DNA of 22,493 bases, from positions 1 to 22,493 of the forward strand of contig JBBDIT010000046.1 of NCBI GenBank assembly GCA_040880285.1, read 5' to 3'. Under the pieces are notes generated by a model. The model made no database searches. It worked only from the letters and a program-made list of their open reading frames with translations, and was not told where the DNA came from. Positions 13,957 through 21,349 of the stretch are shown here, one piece after another (positions within the stretch are counted from its first letter, which is position 1; the number at the start of each line of letters is the position of its first letter). Both the position numbers and the translations under genes were made by a program. The stretch is from JANQJA01 sp040880285 (GTDB lineage Bacteria > Pseudomonadota > Gammaproteobacteria > Pseudomonadales > Azotimanducaceae).

Positions 13957-14692
13957 ACGAGATTGTGACACCGATGGGACGGTGCAGGACCAGGTCACAA
14001 TGTATATCAAGATCCGTGGGATCATTGTTGATAATGACGAGCCGTGCGCCATTTTGTTTTGCCAATCGCGGAAATCCGGCTGCCGGGTAGACCACCAGTG
14101 ACGATCCCATGACAATCAAGAGATCACACGCCTGGACAGCCGCTTCAGCGCGCGCCATCTCATCTACCGGCATCGGCTGCCCAAAAGAAATGGTTGCTGA
14201 TTTAATGATGCCACCGCAGTCACTACAGTAAGGGACCGTTTCGTCGGGTAAAAAAATCGCCTTGATATCGTCCAGTTCATATCGTTTGCTGCACTCCAGG
14301 CAGGTCGCGTAATTGGCGTTGCCATGAAGCTGTATTACCACCTCATCGGGTACACCGGCTTTCTGGTGTAAACCATCCACGTTCTGGGTGATGACGTGGG
14401 CCAATTTACCCAGGCGATACAAAGCGGCCACAGCATTATGCCCCTGGTTAGGCTCGGCACTTCCCATCCGATCGCCACCGGCGAATTTCCTGCGCCAGGA
14501 TTCCCGCCTGACTTCTTCGGACCGAACGAAGTCGCCAAAGTCGATGGGGGAGATTTTTTTCCATAACCCATCTGGTCCTCGAAAATCGGGAATGCCGGAT
14601 TCGGTGCTGATACCTGCCCCGGTAAAAACCACGATTCGTTCCGCGCTTGCGACCATGCGTCGCAGTTCCAAAAGCTCAGTGTCCATCGCCAT
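13943..14692 (-). CDS. Sir2-family NAD-dependent protein deacylase (sirtuin)
   Basis: A 249-residue class III deacetylase. It removes acyl groups from lysines, consuming NAD+ and giving nicotinamide and O-acyl-ADP-ribose. NAD-binding motifs are FTGAGISTESGIPDFRG (23-39) and ITQNVDGLH (101-109). The catalytic His is H123 in IQLHGN. A structural zinc site is formed by C131-x2-C134 and C156-x2-C159. ATISFGQPMP and VMGSSLVVYPAA complete the Rossmann core. I do not see the Tyr-x2-Arg pair that marks desuccinylases such as SIRT5, so ordinary deacylation is likelier. Two in-frame ATGs exist. The second (14686, MDTELLELRR) has AGGGG 9 nt upstream and is probably the true start. Divergent from the methyltransferase; tail-to-tail with the PAS/receiver gene. 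Confidence 0.93.
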   Translation of the reverse strand: MAMDTELLELRRMVASAERIVVFTGAGISTESGIPDFRGPDGLWKKISPIDFGDFVRSEEVRRESWRRKFAGGDRMGSAEPNQGHNAVAALYRLGKLAHVITQNVDGLHQKAGVPDEVVIQLHGNANYATCLECSKRYELDDIKAIFLPDETVPYCSDCGGIIKSATISFGQPMPVDEMARAEAAVQACDLLIVMGSSLVVYPAAGFPRLAKQNGARLVIINNDPTDLDIHCDLVLHRPIGVTISSAVD

Positions 14693-14735
14693 ACGCCCCT
14701 GAATACCAGCTACCTGTTTTTAACGATGCCACACA

Positions 14736-14765
14736 TTTACGTTCGAATAAAACATCCAGTAAGAT
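14736..14765 (+). promoter_or_regulatory. weak promoter candidate for the methyltransferase
   Basis: TTTACG (14736-14741), an 18-nt spacer and TAAGAT (14760-14765) each match 4 of 6 consensus positions. The predicted start near 14772 leaves a leader of about 29 nt to the ATG at 14801 and would exclude the longer start at 14726. Confidence 0.28.
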
Positions 14766-14800
14766 GCCCACACGTTTCAAATGAAGAGCTGGCCGCGTCT

Positions 14801-15412
14801 ATGGGATTCTACGAGAAGTACCTGTTGCCAAAATTGTTGAACCTTGCCATGAAATCGCCTGATATGACCGGGTTGCGGCGAGAATTAGTGCCAAGGGCCA
14901 GGGGCAGGGTGCTGGAACTGGGTATTGGCTCGGGGCTGAACCTTCCATTCTACAGCCGGGGCGTGCAAGTCATTGGCGTCGACCCGTCGCTTGAGCTACA
15001 AGCCTATGCCCGGGACATTGCAGCAGATCAGGGGTTGGATGTGTCGTTCCTGGCCCAGAGCGCCGAGAGCCTACCCTTCGAAAATCACTATTTTGACTCG
15101 GTTGTGATCACCTGGACCCTATGCACTATTGGCGACCCGGAAGTGACCCTGGGGGAAGTACGCAGGGTCATGAAACCTTCCGGCGAACTGATTTTTGCAG
15201 AACACGGCAGGTCACCGGAAGCATCAGTCGAGAAGTGGCAGGACAGATTAAACCCGTGGTGGGGCAAAATCGCCGGCGGTTGTAATTTGAATCGACGGCC
15301 AGACAAGTCACTGGCGGACAGTGGGTTTAAATTCGAGGAACTCAGCGAAGGCTATCTTGCTGGCCCCAGATGGGCGACCTACAACTACCGTGGCGTGGCA
15401 ACGCCCATCTGA
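14801..15412 (+). CDS. class I SAM-dependent methyltransferase (UbiE/METTL7-like)
   Basis: A soluble enzyme transferring the methyl group of S-adenosylmethionine to an unknown acceptor. Motif I is RVLELGIGSGLNLPFY (36-51 from this start). The acidic end of strand 2 is VIGVDPS, motif II/III is FDSVVITWTLCTIGDP, and the post-motif reads VMKPSGELIFAEHG. The C-terminal WWGKIAGGCNLNRRPDKSL is typical of a widespread group of uncharacterised bacterial methyltransferases related to METTL7. The homologous proteins I know begin MGFYE/MSFYE, so the ATG at 14801 is preferred. The in-frame ATG at 14726 would add 25 residues with no recognisable homology and has no ribosome site. Expression starts between this gene and the divergent sirtuin. 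An intrinsic terminator follows at 15419-15440. Confidence 0.88.
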   Translation: MGFYEKYLLPKLLNLAMKSPDMTGLRRELVPRARGRVLELGIGSGLNLPFYSRGVQVIGVDPSLELQAYARDIAADQGLDVSFLAQSAESLPFENHYFDSVVITWTLCTIGDPEVTLGEVRRVMKPSGELIFAEHGRSPEASVEKWQDRLNPWWGKIAGGCNLNRRPDKSLADSGFKFEELSEGYLAGPRWATYNYRGVATPI

Positions 15413-15416
15413 TGCC

Positions 15417-16101
15417 TTAATGCACGCCGTGCATTTTTTTGTGCAGGAGTGGCGAGGCCAGTAGAAGCGCAACGCCAAGTACAATTGCCACCAGTGCGAG
15501 CTTTTCAAATACCGTGGTGTATACGCCAAGTGATGTCAACGCATCAGCCGACCCATTGCCCACGTCTTCAATCGCCATAGCACCAGCGATCATACCGGCA
15601 GCATAGGCGGCAAACGCGCTGGACAGAAACCACACGCCCATCATCATGCCCGCGATTCGTTGCACTGATAATTTGGTCACCATGGAAAGGCCCACCGGAG
15701 ACAGGCAAAGTTCTCCTGTGGTGTGCAACAAATACATCAAGGCAAGCCAGATAATCGCGACCTTGCCGTCGGCGCCTGCCTGCGAGGCGCCGAAGACCAG
15801 TATTGCAAAACCGAGGCCAACCTGGACAATGCCCAACCCGAACTTGGCCGGTGTGCTCGGCTCCAGACCGCGTGCCGACAATCTGACCCACAGGTAAGCA
15901 AACAGGGGCGCCAGGACAATAATGTAAAACGGATTCAGGGACTGGAACATCCCGGCAGTCATATAATCACCCATGGCCACGTTTCGATCCGTGAACAAGG
16001 TCAGCGACGAACCTGCTTGCTCAAACAGTGCCCAGAAGAGGACCGACACAACGATCAGCGCCAGCATCACCAGCATCCTGTCCCGATCCACCGGCTCGAG
16101 C
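15417..16101 (-). CDS. POT-family peptide:H+ symporter, C-terminal part (5' side lost in assembly gap)
   Basis: About 227 residues covering membrane helices 7-14 of a proton-coupled oligopeptide transporter. The frame is open up to the gap; GTG at 16091 is not a real start, because the preceding codons (LEP) continue the family sequence. The helix-7 signature LFWALFEQAGSSLTLFTDRN and the segment TTGELCLSPVGLSMVTKLS (helix 10) are diagnostic. The last residues KKMHGVH are encoded by DNA that on the other strand forms the methyltransferase terminator. The fragment joins the N-terminal part at 16202-16843. Confidence 0.9.
15419..15440 (+). terminator. intrinsic terminator of the methyltransferase gene
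   Basis: AATGCAC (15419-15425) pairs with GTGCATT (15429-15435) around a 3-nt loop and is followed by five more T (seven T in a row, 15434-15440). It begins 7 nt after the methyltransferase stop. The same DNA on the minus strand is the end of the POT transporter reading frame. On that strand no T-run follows, so it acts rightward only. Confidence 0.7.
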
Positions 16102-16201
16102 NNNNNNNNNNNNNNNNNNNNNNNNNNNNNNNNNNNNNNNNNNNNNNNNNNNNNNNNNNNNNNNNNNNNNNNNNNNNNNNNNNNNNNNNNNNNNNNNNNN
16201 N
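16102..16201. other. assembly gap (100 N)
   Basis: A run of exactly 100 Ns, the usual placeholder for a gap of unknown size. The coding frames on its two sides do not fit a 100-nt insert: the true length must leave remainder 2 on division by 3. The missing sequence falls between helices 6 and 7 of the POT transporter. Confidence 0.97.
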
Positions 16202-16843
16202 ATGCTCGCGGTAGACATGGAACACCAGCAGGCCGAACAACATCCCGACACCAGCGAGCCCAAACCCGTAACGCCAGCCATAGGTCTCACCCAGGTAGGC
16301 GCAGGCCAGGGTGGCGGTAAACGCGCCAAGATTAATGCCCATATAGAAAATGGTAAAACCACCATCCCGGCGTGGATCATCAATACTGTACAGTTGACCA
16401 ACAATGGTTGAGATGTTCGCCTTGAGGAATCCCACACCAACAATGATCAGTGAAAGTGACAGATAAAATACCTGCTCGTAGAGCGGATGGCGGGTCACCA
16501 CCATCTCACCGCCCGCTAATGTCATGACAGAAGGCGGCCCCTCAAATGCCATACCAAAGTGGCCACAGACCAGCAGCAAGGCACCAAACCCGACCGCCTT
16601 ACGGTAACCGAGGTAACGATCGGCAATGAGGCCACCGAGTACCGGCATTGCATAGACCAGCGAACCGTAACTACCATAGATAAGACCTGCGTCCCGGTCG
16701 CCGAACAGAAAGTGTTTGGTCAGGTACAGCATCAAAAGCGCTCGCATGCCGTAGTAACTGAATCTTTCCCACATTTCGGTGAAAAACAGAACATACAGCC
16801 CCCCGGGATGCCCGAGGAATTCGCCCGGTCTGGCGTGAATCAT
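16202..16843 (-). CDS. POT-family peptide:H+ symporter, N-terminal part (3' side lost in assembly gap)
   Basis: The first 214 residues of a POT/PTR transporter, helices 1-6. It has the family motif EMWERFSYYGMR (ExxERFxYY, proton coupling) in helix 1, GLIADRYLGYRKAV after helix 2, GVGFLKANISTIVGQLY in helix 4, and FTIFYMGINLGAF (helix 5 signature FYxxINxG). Family members import di- and tripeptides with protons across the inner membrane. The ATG at 16843-16841 overlaps the stop of the upstream kinase gene as ATGA and has AGGG 9 nt upstream, so the longer frame back to 16939 is not used. Together the two parts give about 441 residues against the usual 480-520, so roughly 40-80 residues are missing in the gap. 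Confidence 0.9.
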
Positions 16844-17484
16844 TGTTCGTTGCCCTTGCTGGATTTTCTCAGCGCTGAGAGCTCGGTAAATGCAGTCGGC
16901 TGGTTTCGGCTGATAAAAGACCGTACCTGTTCGGCACATTGATCTGGCGGCATTGTCGACGTGTCAACTTCCACGTCGTAGTTTCCGTGGGCATGACACA
17001 CCTCATAATGGCCTGTGGCGGTACCTGGAAACCTGCCGGGACGAGCGCGCTCGCGTTTTCCCAATACTTCACGGGTACATTTGACGCCAACGAAGTAGAC
17101 CTGGAAGCCCGCAAATACTTGTAGGTAATCATCCAGGAAAGCCGGATCGAGGATCACATCATCAATGATGACGTTAATTCCTTCCCTGACCATGGCGGCG
17201 GTTGCACGGCGCATACCACGCAACACCTTCCGACCGGTATCACCGAAACGAATCTCGGTAAACATGCGTCCATCGCGCTCGACCGGGACCACATTGAGAC
17301 CACGCGCTCCGTCAGTACCTGGCGGCGCGTTTAAACCACGGAATCGCGCCGGCAGGCCGTCACGAAAGTGATCGAGCGCCACATGCAGATAGGGTTCCGG
17401 CAAAACCTCCTGCAGTGCATGGGCAAGGGTGGTTTTGCCTGCACTGGAAGTACCATTCAGGAATATGATTTGCCCCAGGGCCAT
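16840..17484 (-). CDS. chloramphenicol phosphotransferase-like P-loop kinase
   Basis: A 214-residue P-loop protein of the CPT family. The Walker A motif is GTSSAGKT (11-18). D38 in VALDHFRDGLP aligns with the catalytic Asp37 of Streptomyces venezuelae CPT. NVIIDDVILD matches its IIIDDVFLG, VYFVGVKCTREVLGKRERAR matches its VGVRCDG..AEGRETAR, and YDVEVDTS is shared near the C-terminus. CPT phosphorylates the 3'-hydroxyl of chloramphenicol. Homologues in bacteria that make no chloramphenicol have unknown substrates, so resistance should not be assumed. The C-terminal tail (about 190-214) extends past the family core. Its stop overlaps the start of the POT transporter by 4 nt, a mark of translational coupling. 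The ribosome site before ATG 17484 is weak. Confidence 0.85.
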   Translation of the reverse strand: MALGQIIFLNGTSSAGKTTLAHALQEVLPEPYLHVALDHFRDGLPARFRGLNAPPGTDGARGLNVVPVERDGRMFTEIRFGDTGRKVLRGMRRATAAMVREGINVIIDDVILDPAFLDDYLQVFAGFQVYFVGVKCTREVLGKRERARPGRFPGTATGHYEVCHAHGNYDVEVDTSTMPPDQCAEQVRSFISRNQPTAFTELSALRKSSKGNEQ

Positions 17485-17699
17485 ACAACGTCAGCTACCA
17501 GCTCTTGGATGGGCAATGCTTACATAGATTCAGGAAAAGGGACAGGGCATTTCGCCGGCCAGATGGTGGCTCATTGGAAATTGACTGTTTTCACCTGAAG
17601 CTCGCCTGAAGAGGTGGTCGGTGGCTTTTCTGCGACGGTGGACCATCCCTGATTAGTAAATGCTTTGCTTTGAGCGCCCACGCAAACGAGAATATCGCA

Positions 17700-18410
17700 A
17701 TGAGAAGAGACCATCGGCCATTCTGGCTAAAGTTGCTGTTCGAGCGTGCCAATCGTTTTTACATTGATCGCTATATCCGACCGCAATTCGATTCCAGCGG
17801 CATTGATTTGCGTGTCATGTATCCACGCTACCTTGAGATATCCGGTCCGAAAATCGTTGTAGGTGACCATGTCCACTTTATGGCACTACCGGATAAACCG
17901 GTTCGCCTTTCCGTCTTTGAGGGTCTGGGTCACATTAACATCGGTGACTATTCGATTATCAACCCGGGCGTCCGAATCTCCTCGGCGGCAACAGTCGAGA
18001 TCGGGCACAGTTGCCTGCTCGCGATGAACTGCTACCTGTCAGACGCGGATTGGCATGACATCCATCATCGTATCTTTGCGCCCGGCGCCGTTGCGCCGAT
18101 CACACTGAAAGACAACGTCTGGATCGGAGACGGGGCCCTGGTCACCAAGGGGGTTACCATCGGCGCCAACAGCATTGTCGGGGCAGGGTCGGTAGTAACC
18201 AAAGAGGTACCCGACAATGTCATCGTTGCAGGCAATCCGGCCAGAATCGTCAAAGCACTGGATCCGGGCCATTTAACGATGCGCAAACAGCTCTTTTCGG
18301 GCGACATTCCCTACGACGAATTCGAAGCCAGCTACTGGTCCGAGTTATTGGCTGGTAACTCATTCGCTCACTGGATCCGGACGCTGATCAGGCCAGGCTC
18401 GAAAGATTGA
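17700..18410 (+). CDS. left-handed beta-helix (hexapeptide repeat) acyltransferase
   Basis: A 236-residue member of the WcaF/NodL/maltose-acetyltransferase group. The repeat region (about 80-190) is built of hexapeptide turns: INIGDYSIINPGVRISSAATVEIG, then after the active-site loop, ITLKDNVWIGDGALVTKGVTIG and NSIVGAGSVVTKEVPDN, closing with the usual VIVAGNPARIV. The catalytic His is expected in SDADWHDIHHR. Enzymes of this group O-acetylate sugars or polysaccharides using acetyl-CoA. The first 55 residues are not part of the repeat. ATG at 17700 is preferred to the TTG at 17670, which has no ribosome site. It stands alone on its strand. Its last 23 bp overlap the end of the convergent PfkB kinase. 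Confidence 0.88.
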   Translation: MRRDHRPFWLKLLFERANRFYIDRYIRPQFDSSGIDLRVMYPRYLEISGPKIVVGDHVHFMALPDKPVRLSVFEGLGHINIGDYSIINPGVRISSAATVEIGHSCLLAMNCYLSDADWHDIHHRIFAPGAVAPITLKDNVWIGDGALVTKGVTIGANSIVGAGSVVTKEVPDNVIVAGNPARIVKALDPGHLTMRKQLFSGDIPYDEFEASYWSELLAGNSFAHWIRTLIRPGSKD

Positions 18411-19359
18411 GCTCTTCTGACCACATGCGTGCATAACGTTGCCTGAACTCAGTCGGCGTGAAGTGATAACGCTGTGTCTCTGGCGACTCAAGGTTATAGA
18501 TCGCCATCAATGAACCGATGCGGGCGCACTGTGCGGATGGTAAGCCCTGCAATAACCCGGCAATGTAACCAGCACGAAACGCATCCCCGGATCCCGTGAC
18601 TTCCACGATCCGATCTGGTTTAAGTGCCGGTATCCGGGCCCTTGCCTGACCTTCTTTCAGGATGTCGACGCCGTCTTGAGACAGGGTCACGATTACTTCC
18701 CGTTGGTCGGCCACAATCTCGTCGGCCGCAAGCCCGGCATTCAGTTGGATTATTTCCCATTCATGGGCGTTGGCAATCACATAGGCGGACAGGGACAGTA
18801 ATTCACGCAGCTCTTCGCGGCTGAATTCAGAAATGCCCTGGCCAGGATCAAACAGGACAGGGATACCGAGCGAGTGAAGATCGCGAGCCTGGCGCAACAT
18901 GATTGGCGCGTCTTCCGGTGCCAGCACCGCGATCCTGACCTGATCAATGCCGTCAATCTCACTGGGCAACTTGCGTTTGGGCGAGGGTGAGGCCCCTGCA
19001 TAAAAGCTCGTGATCTGGTTGCCGAGCTGGTCACTGATGACGATTGCGGTCGCGCACTGGGCGTAATCCGAATCGACAACGATATGCTTGAGATTGACGC
19101 CAAGCTCCTGCAAGTGATCCCGATAATGATCGTAGAAATTCACACCGGCGGCCGTCAGGGGCAAACACTCGATATTGAGCCGGGTTAAGCCATATACGAT
19201 GTTCATGCCACAACCACCGAAGCTGGAGCGCAATTCCTGGAGCTGGAGGGAAAAGTTGAGGGCATTGATGGGATAACGTGCCTGATAGTCGGCGAAGGAC
19301 CCCGCATAGGTACCGAGCAAATCAATGGCAATACTACCGCAGACCAGGACCTTGCTCAC
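18388..19359 (-). CDS. PfkB-family kinase, adenosine-kinase-like
   Basis: A 323-residue ribokinase-fold kinase. SFGGCGMNIVYGLTRLN (46-62) is the sugar-binding di-glycine signature. NQITSFYAGA (114-123) and LFDPGQG (169-175) follow. The catalytic and anion-hole motif is VTGSGDAFRAGYIAG (254-268), with D259 as base. The ELRSSFGGC..N and NQITSFYxGA elements resemble bacterial PfkB proteins annotated as adenosine kinases, but ribose or another nucleoside is possible. It starts at GTG 19359, overlapping the threonine aldolase stop as GTGA, so translation is coupled. Its end overlaps the opposing acyltransferase gene by 23 bp. Confidence 0.87.
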   Translation of the reverse strand: MSKVLVCGSIAIDLLGTYAGSFADYQARYPINALNFSLQLQELRSSFGGCGMNIVYGLTRLNIECLPLTAAGVNFYDHYRDHLQELGVNLKHIVVDSDYAQCATAIVISDQLGNQITSFYAGASPSPKRKLPSEIDGIDQVRIAVLAPEDAPIMLRQARDLHSLGIPVLFDPGQGISEFSREELRELLSLSAYVIANAHEWEIIQLNAGLAADEIVADQREVIVTLSQDGVDILKEGQARARIPALKPDRIVEVTGSGDAFRAGYIAGLLQGLPSAQCARIGSLMAIYNLESPETQRYHFTPTEFRQRYARMWSEELNLSSLA

Positions 19360-20348
19360 GCGCGAAATTCTCCGAAGGCGGCAAGCACCGACTCGACATC
19401 CTGTGCTGATATATCGAGGTGAGTCACCAGGCGTGGCCCGGAGATAGTGATATCCCGGTCTGCCAGAAACGCCTGCAACTTCCTGATCTCGATAGTGGAT
19501 GGATCCAGCAGGACCATGTTGGTTGCAACCGGCTCGGCCAACCCAATGCCAAGCTCTGCCAGCCCCGAACCCAGACGATTGGCGTGGTCATGGTCTTCCT
19601 TCAAGCGCTCGATATTGTGGCTGAGCGCGTAGACACCAGCGGCTGCCAGTATCCCGGCCTGGCGCATGCCGCCACCCAACATCTTGCGCCAGCGCCTGGC
19701 CCGTTCGATGAAGGTCTGGTCAGCCACCAGGACCGAACCCACCGGGCAGCCAAGCCCCTTCGACAGGCAAAAAGTGATCGAGTCAAAATGATCGCAAATT
19801 CTTTTGCCCGGCACGTCGAGCGCAACCGCAGCATTGAATAGCCGTGCACCGTCCAGATGGCGACGCAGGCCGAACGCGGCCATCAAGGCAACATAGTCTG
19901 ATAGATAGTCCATCGAAAGCGGTTTGCCGGCTTGCGTGTTTTCGAGGCACACCAGCCGCGTCATCGCAAAATGAATATTGTCCGGTTTGATGGTGCGGCG
20001 AACCAGGTCAAGATCCAACTCACCACGCGCGTTGAAGGGCAGGGGCTGGGGCTGGATACCACCTAGCGCTGCACCACCACCGGCTTCATAACGATACGTG
20101 TGGGCATCCTGGCCCGCGATGTACTCGTCACCACGCTGGCAGTGGGTTAAAAGGGCGATCAGGTTACCCTGGGTGCCACTACTGACCAATAATCCGGCTT
20201 CCTTGCCGGTCATGCCTGCCGCCAGGGACTCCAGCTCGTTAACACTGGGATCCTCGCCATAGACATCGTCTCCGGTCGGCGCCGCCAGCATGGCTGCCAT
20301 CATGGCGGGACCCGGCCGGGTCACCGTATCACTTCGCAAATCAATCAC
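19356..20348 (-). CDS. ltaE: low-specificity L-threonine aldolase
   Basis: A 330-residue PLP enzyme (fold type I) cleaving L-threonine and L-allo-threonine to glycine and acetaldehyde in the cytoplasm. It starts MIDLRSDTVTRPGPAM, the family's standard opening. GDDVYGEDP is at 26-34. H83 in DAHTYRYEAGGGAALGG stacks on PLP. HLDGARLFNA (164-173) has the PLP-binding Asp and Arg. The Schiff-base lysine is K197 in FCLSKGLGCPVGS. H83 and K197 have the same numbers as in E. coli LtaE. The GTG start at 20348 has AGGA 7 nt upstream. It is first in a coupled pair with the PfkB kinase and divergent from ribE across an AT-rich spacer. Confidence 0.95.
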   Translation of the reverse strand: MIDLRSDTVTRPGPAMMAAMLAAPTGDDVYGEDPSVNELESLAAGMTGKEAGLLVSSGTQGNLIALLTHCQRGDEYIAGQDAHTYRYEAGGGAALGGIQPQPLPFNARGELDLDLVRRTIKPDNIHFAMTRLVCLENTQAGKPLSMDYLSDYVALMAAFGLRRHLDGARLFNAAVALDVPGKRICDHFDSITFCLSKGLGCPVGSVLVADQTFIERARRWRKMLGGGMRQAGILAAAGVYALSHNIERLKEDHDHANRLGSGLAELGIGLAEPVATNMVLLDPSTIEIRKLQAFLADRDITISGPRLVTHLDISAQDVESVLAAFGEFRA

Positions 20349-20620
20349 ATGCTATTCCTGTAATTTATCCGTAACTTGAGAATCTACTTTAAGATCAATT
20401 AATACTTATACTTTAATCAGTTACAACTAATAATTAATGAAGTTTATTCAATATGGAGCGCAATTGACTTCAGTATACCCGAAGGCTAATGTGCATACGC
20501 TTCACCTCCGGTGCAAAGGGATCATTGCGGTTGCCTCGCTTTGCCCAGGGTGGAAATCAAATGACACTGTAGCTGCATGCCTGCCAGGAATCCTGTTTCA
20601 AAATCCAGGGAGAAGAATCC
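20349..20620. other. AT-rich divergent intergenic region and ribE leader
   Basis: The longest gene-free stretch in the window (272 bp) apart from the repeat block. Positions 20349-20460 are distinctly AT-rich and probably hold the promoter of the leftward ltaE gene, though no clear consensus pair is visible. The right half (20490-20620) would be a leader of about 120 nt for ribE. It contains CACC-TCC-GGTG (20502-20512) and the longer-range pair GCAAAG/CTTTGC. I do not find FMN, TPP or glycine riboswitch consensus in it. Confidence 0.35.
20464..20492 (+). promoter_or_regulatory. candidate promoter for ribE
   Basis: TTGACT (5 of 6) at 20464-20469 is followed at 17 nt by TAATGT (20487-20492, 3 of 6), or at 15 nt by GCTAAT. 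The -35 is good and the -10 mediocre. Confidence 0.3.
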
Positions 20621-21238
20621 ATGTATACCGGTATCGTACAGGCCATGCTGCCTGTCAAGACCTGGGAATTAAAGCCAGGGCTTGCCACATTTAGTGTGGA
20701 GTTCCCGGCGTCACTGCTGGATGGGCTGGAAACTGGTGCCAGTGTTGCCGTCAATGGTGTGTGTTTTACCGTCACGGGTATCAAAGGCCGGGAGGTCTCA
20801 TTCGATGCCATCGCACAAACCCTGGCACTCAGCAATATCGGCGACCTGCAAGCAGGTACGGCCGTTAATATCGAGCGTTCAGCAAAGGCTGGGGCAGAAG
20901 TCGGCGGCCATGTGCTATCGGGCCATGTCATCGACATCGCCACTGTCGTTCGCATGGAGGAGACCGAGAATAATAGGGGAATCACCTTCAAGGGTGATCC
21001 AGCGTGGATGAAGTTCGTGTTCAACAAGGGCTTCCTGGCTTTGAACGGCTGCAGCCTCACGGTGGCGGCGGTCGATCACAGCGATCATTCCTTCCGCGTT
21101 AATCTGATCCCGGAGACCCTGACACGCACCAATTTTGCCTTGTTGAGCCAAGGCAGCAGGGTTAATGTTGAAATTGATCACCAGACCCAGGTGATTGTCG
21201 AGACGGTAGAGCGGGTCATGCACGAACGATTTACCTGA
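20621..21238 (+). CDS. ribE: riboflavin synthase alpha chain
   Basis: A 205-residue enzyme dismutating two 6,7-dimethyl-8-ribityllumazine molecules to riboflavin, the last step of the pathway. It consists of two lumazine-binding barrels. The first starts MYTGIVQAM, with SVAVNGVCFTVT and VSFDAIAQTLALSN. The second starts GGHVLSGHVIDIATV, with GFLALNGCSLTVAAV and VNLIPETLTRTN. The C-terminal helix VIVETVERV drives trimer formation. The layout and the wording LLDGLETGASVAVNG follow the E. coli protein (213 residues) closely. AGGGAGAAG lies about 6 nt before ATG 20621. No other riboflavin genes are adjacent; it is followed at 111 nt by cysS on the same strand. Confidence 0.96.
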   Translation: MYTGIVQAMLPVKTWELKPGLATFSVEFPASLLDGLETGASVAVNGVCFTVTGIKGREVSFDAIAQTLALSNIGDLQAGTAVNIERSAKAGAEVGGHVLSGHVIDIATVVRMEETENNRGITFKGDPAWMKFVFNKGFLALNGCSLTVAAVDHSDHSFRVNLIPETLTRTNFALLSQGSRVNVEIDHQTQVIVETVERVMHERFT

Positions 21239-21349
21239 GGTTGGCGTCCCGTTGGTTTCGGATTACCTGAGTGAGCGCGACCTTGGCCGGTATATGCGCT
21301 ACTATCCGCACCCACCCAGGAGCCACCCAGACAAGTAGTTTCTACCGCC

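Noticed and set aside
16840..16939. Upstream start of the POT transporter at 16939
   Set aside because: It lies wholly inside the CPT-like kinase in another frame, while the ATG at 16843 has a ribosome site and the family's usual N-terminal spacing.
20349..20560. Glycine riboswitch for the leftward threonine aldolase, prompted by CACCGGAGG on the minus strand
   Set aside because: The CTCTCAGG-type block and tandem architecture are absent, and the aldolase has an ordinary close ribosome site.
20500..20620. FMN (RFN) riboswitch ahead of ribE, prompted by CAGGGTGGAAATC
   Set aside because: Only this short resemblance is present; the other conserved RFN blocks and the second AAATTC-type half are missing.
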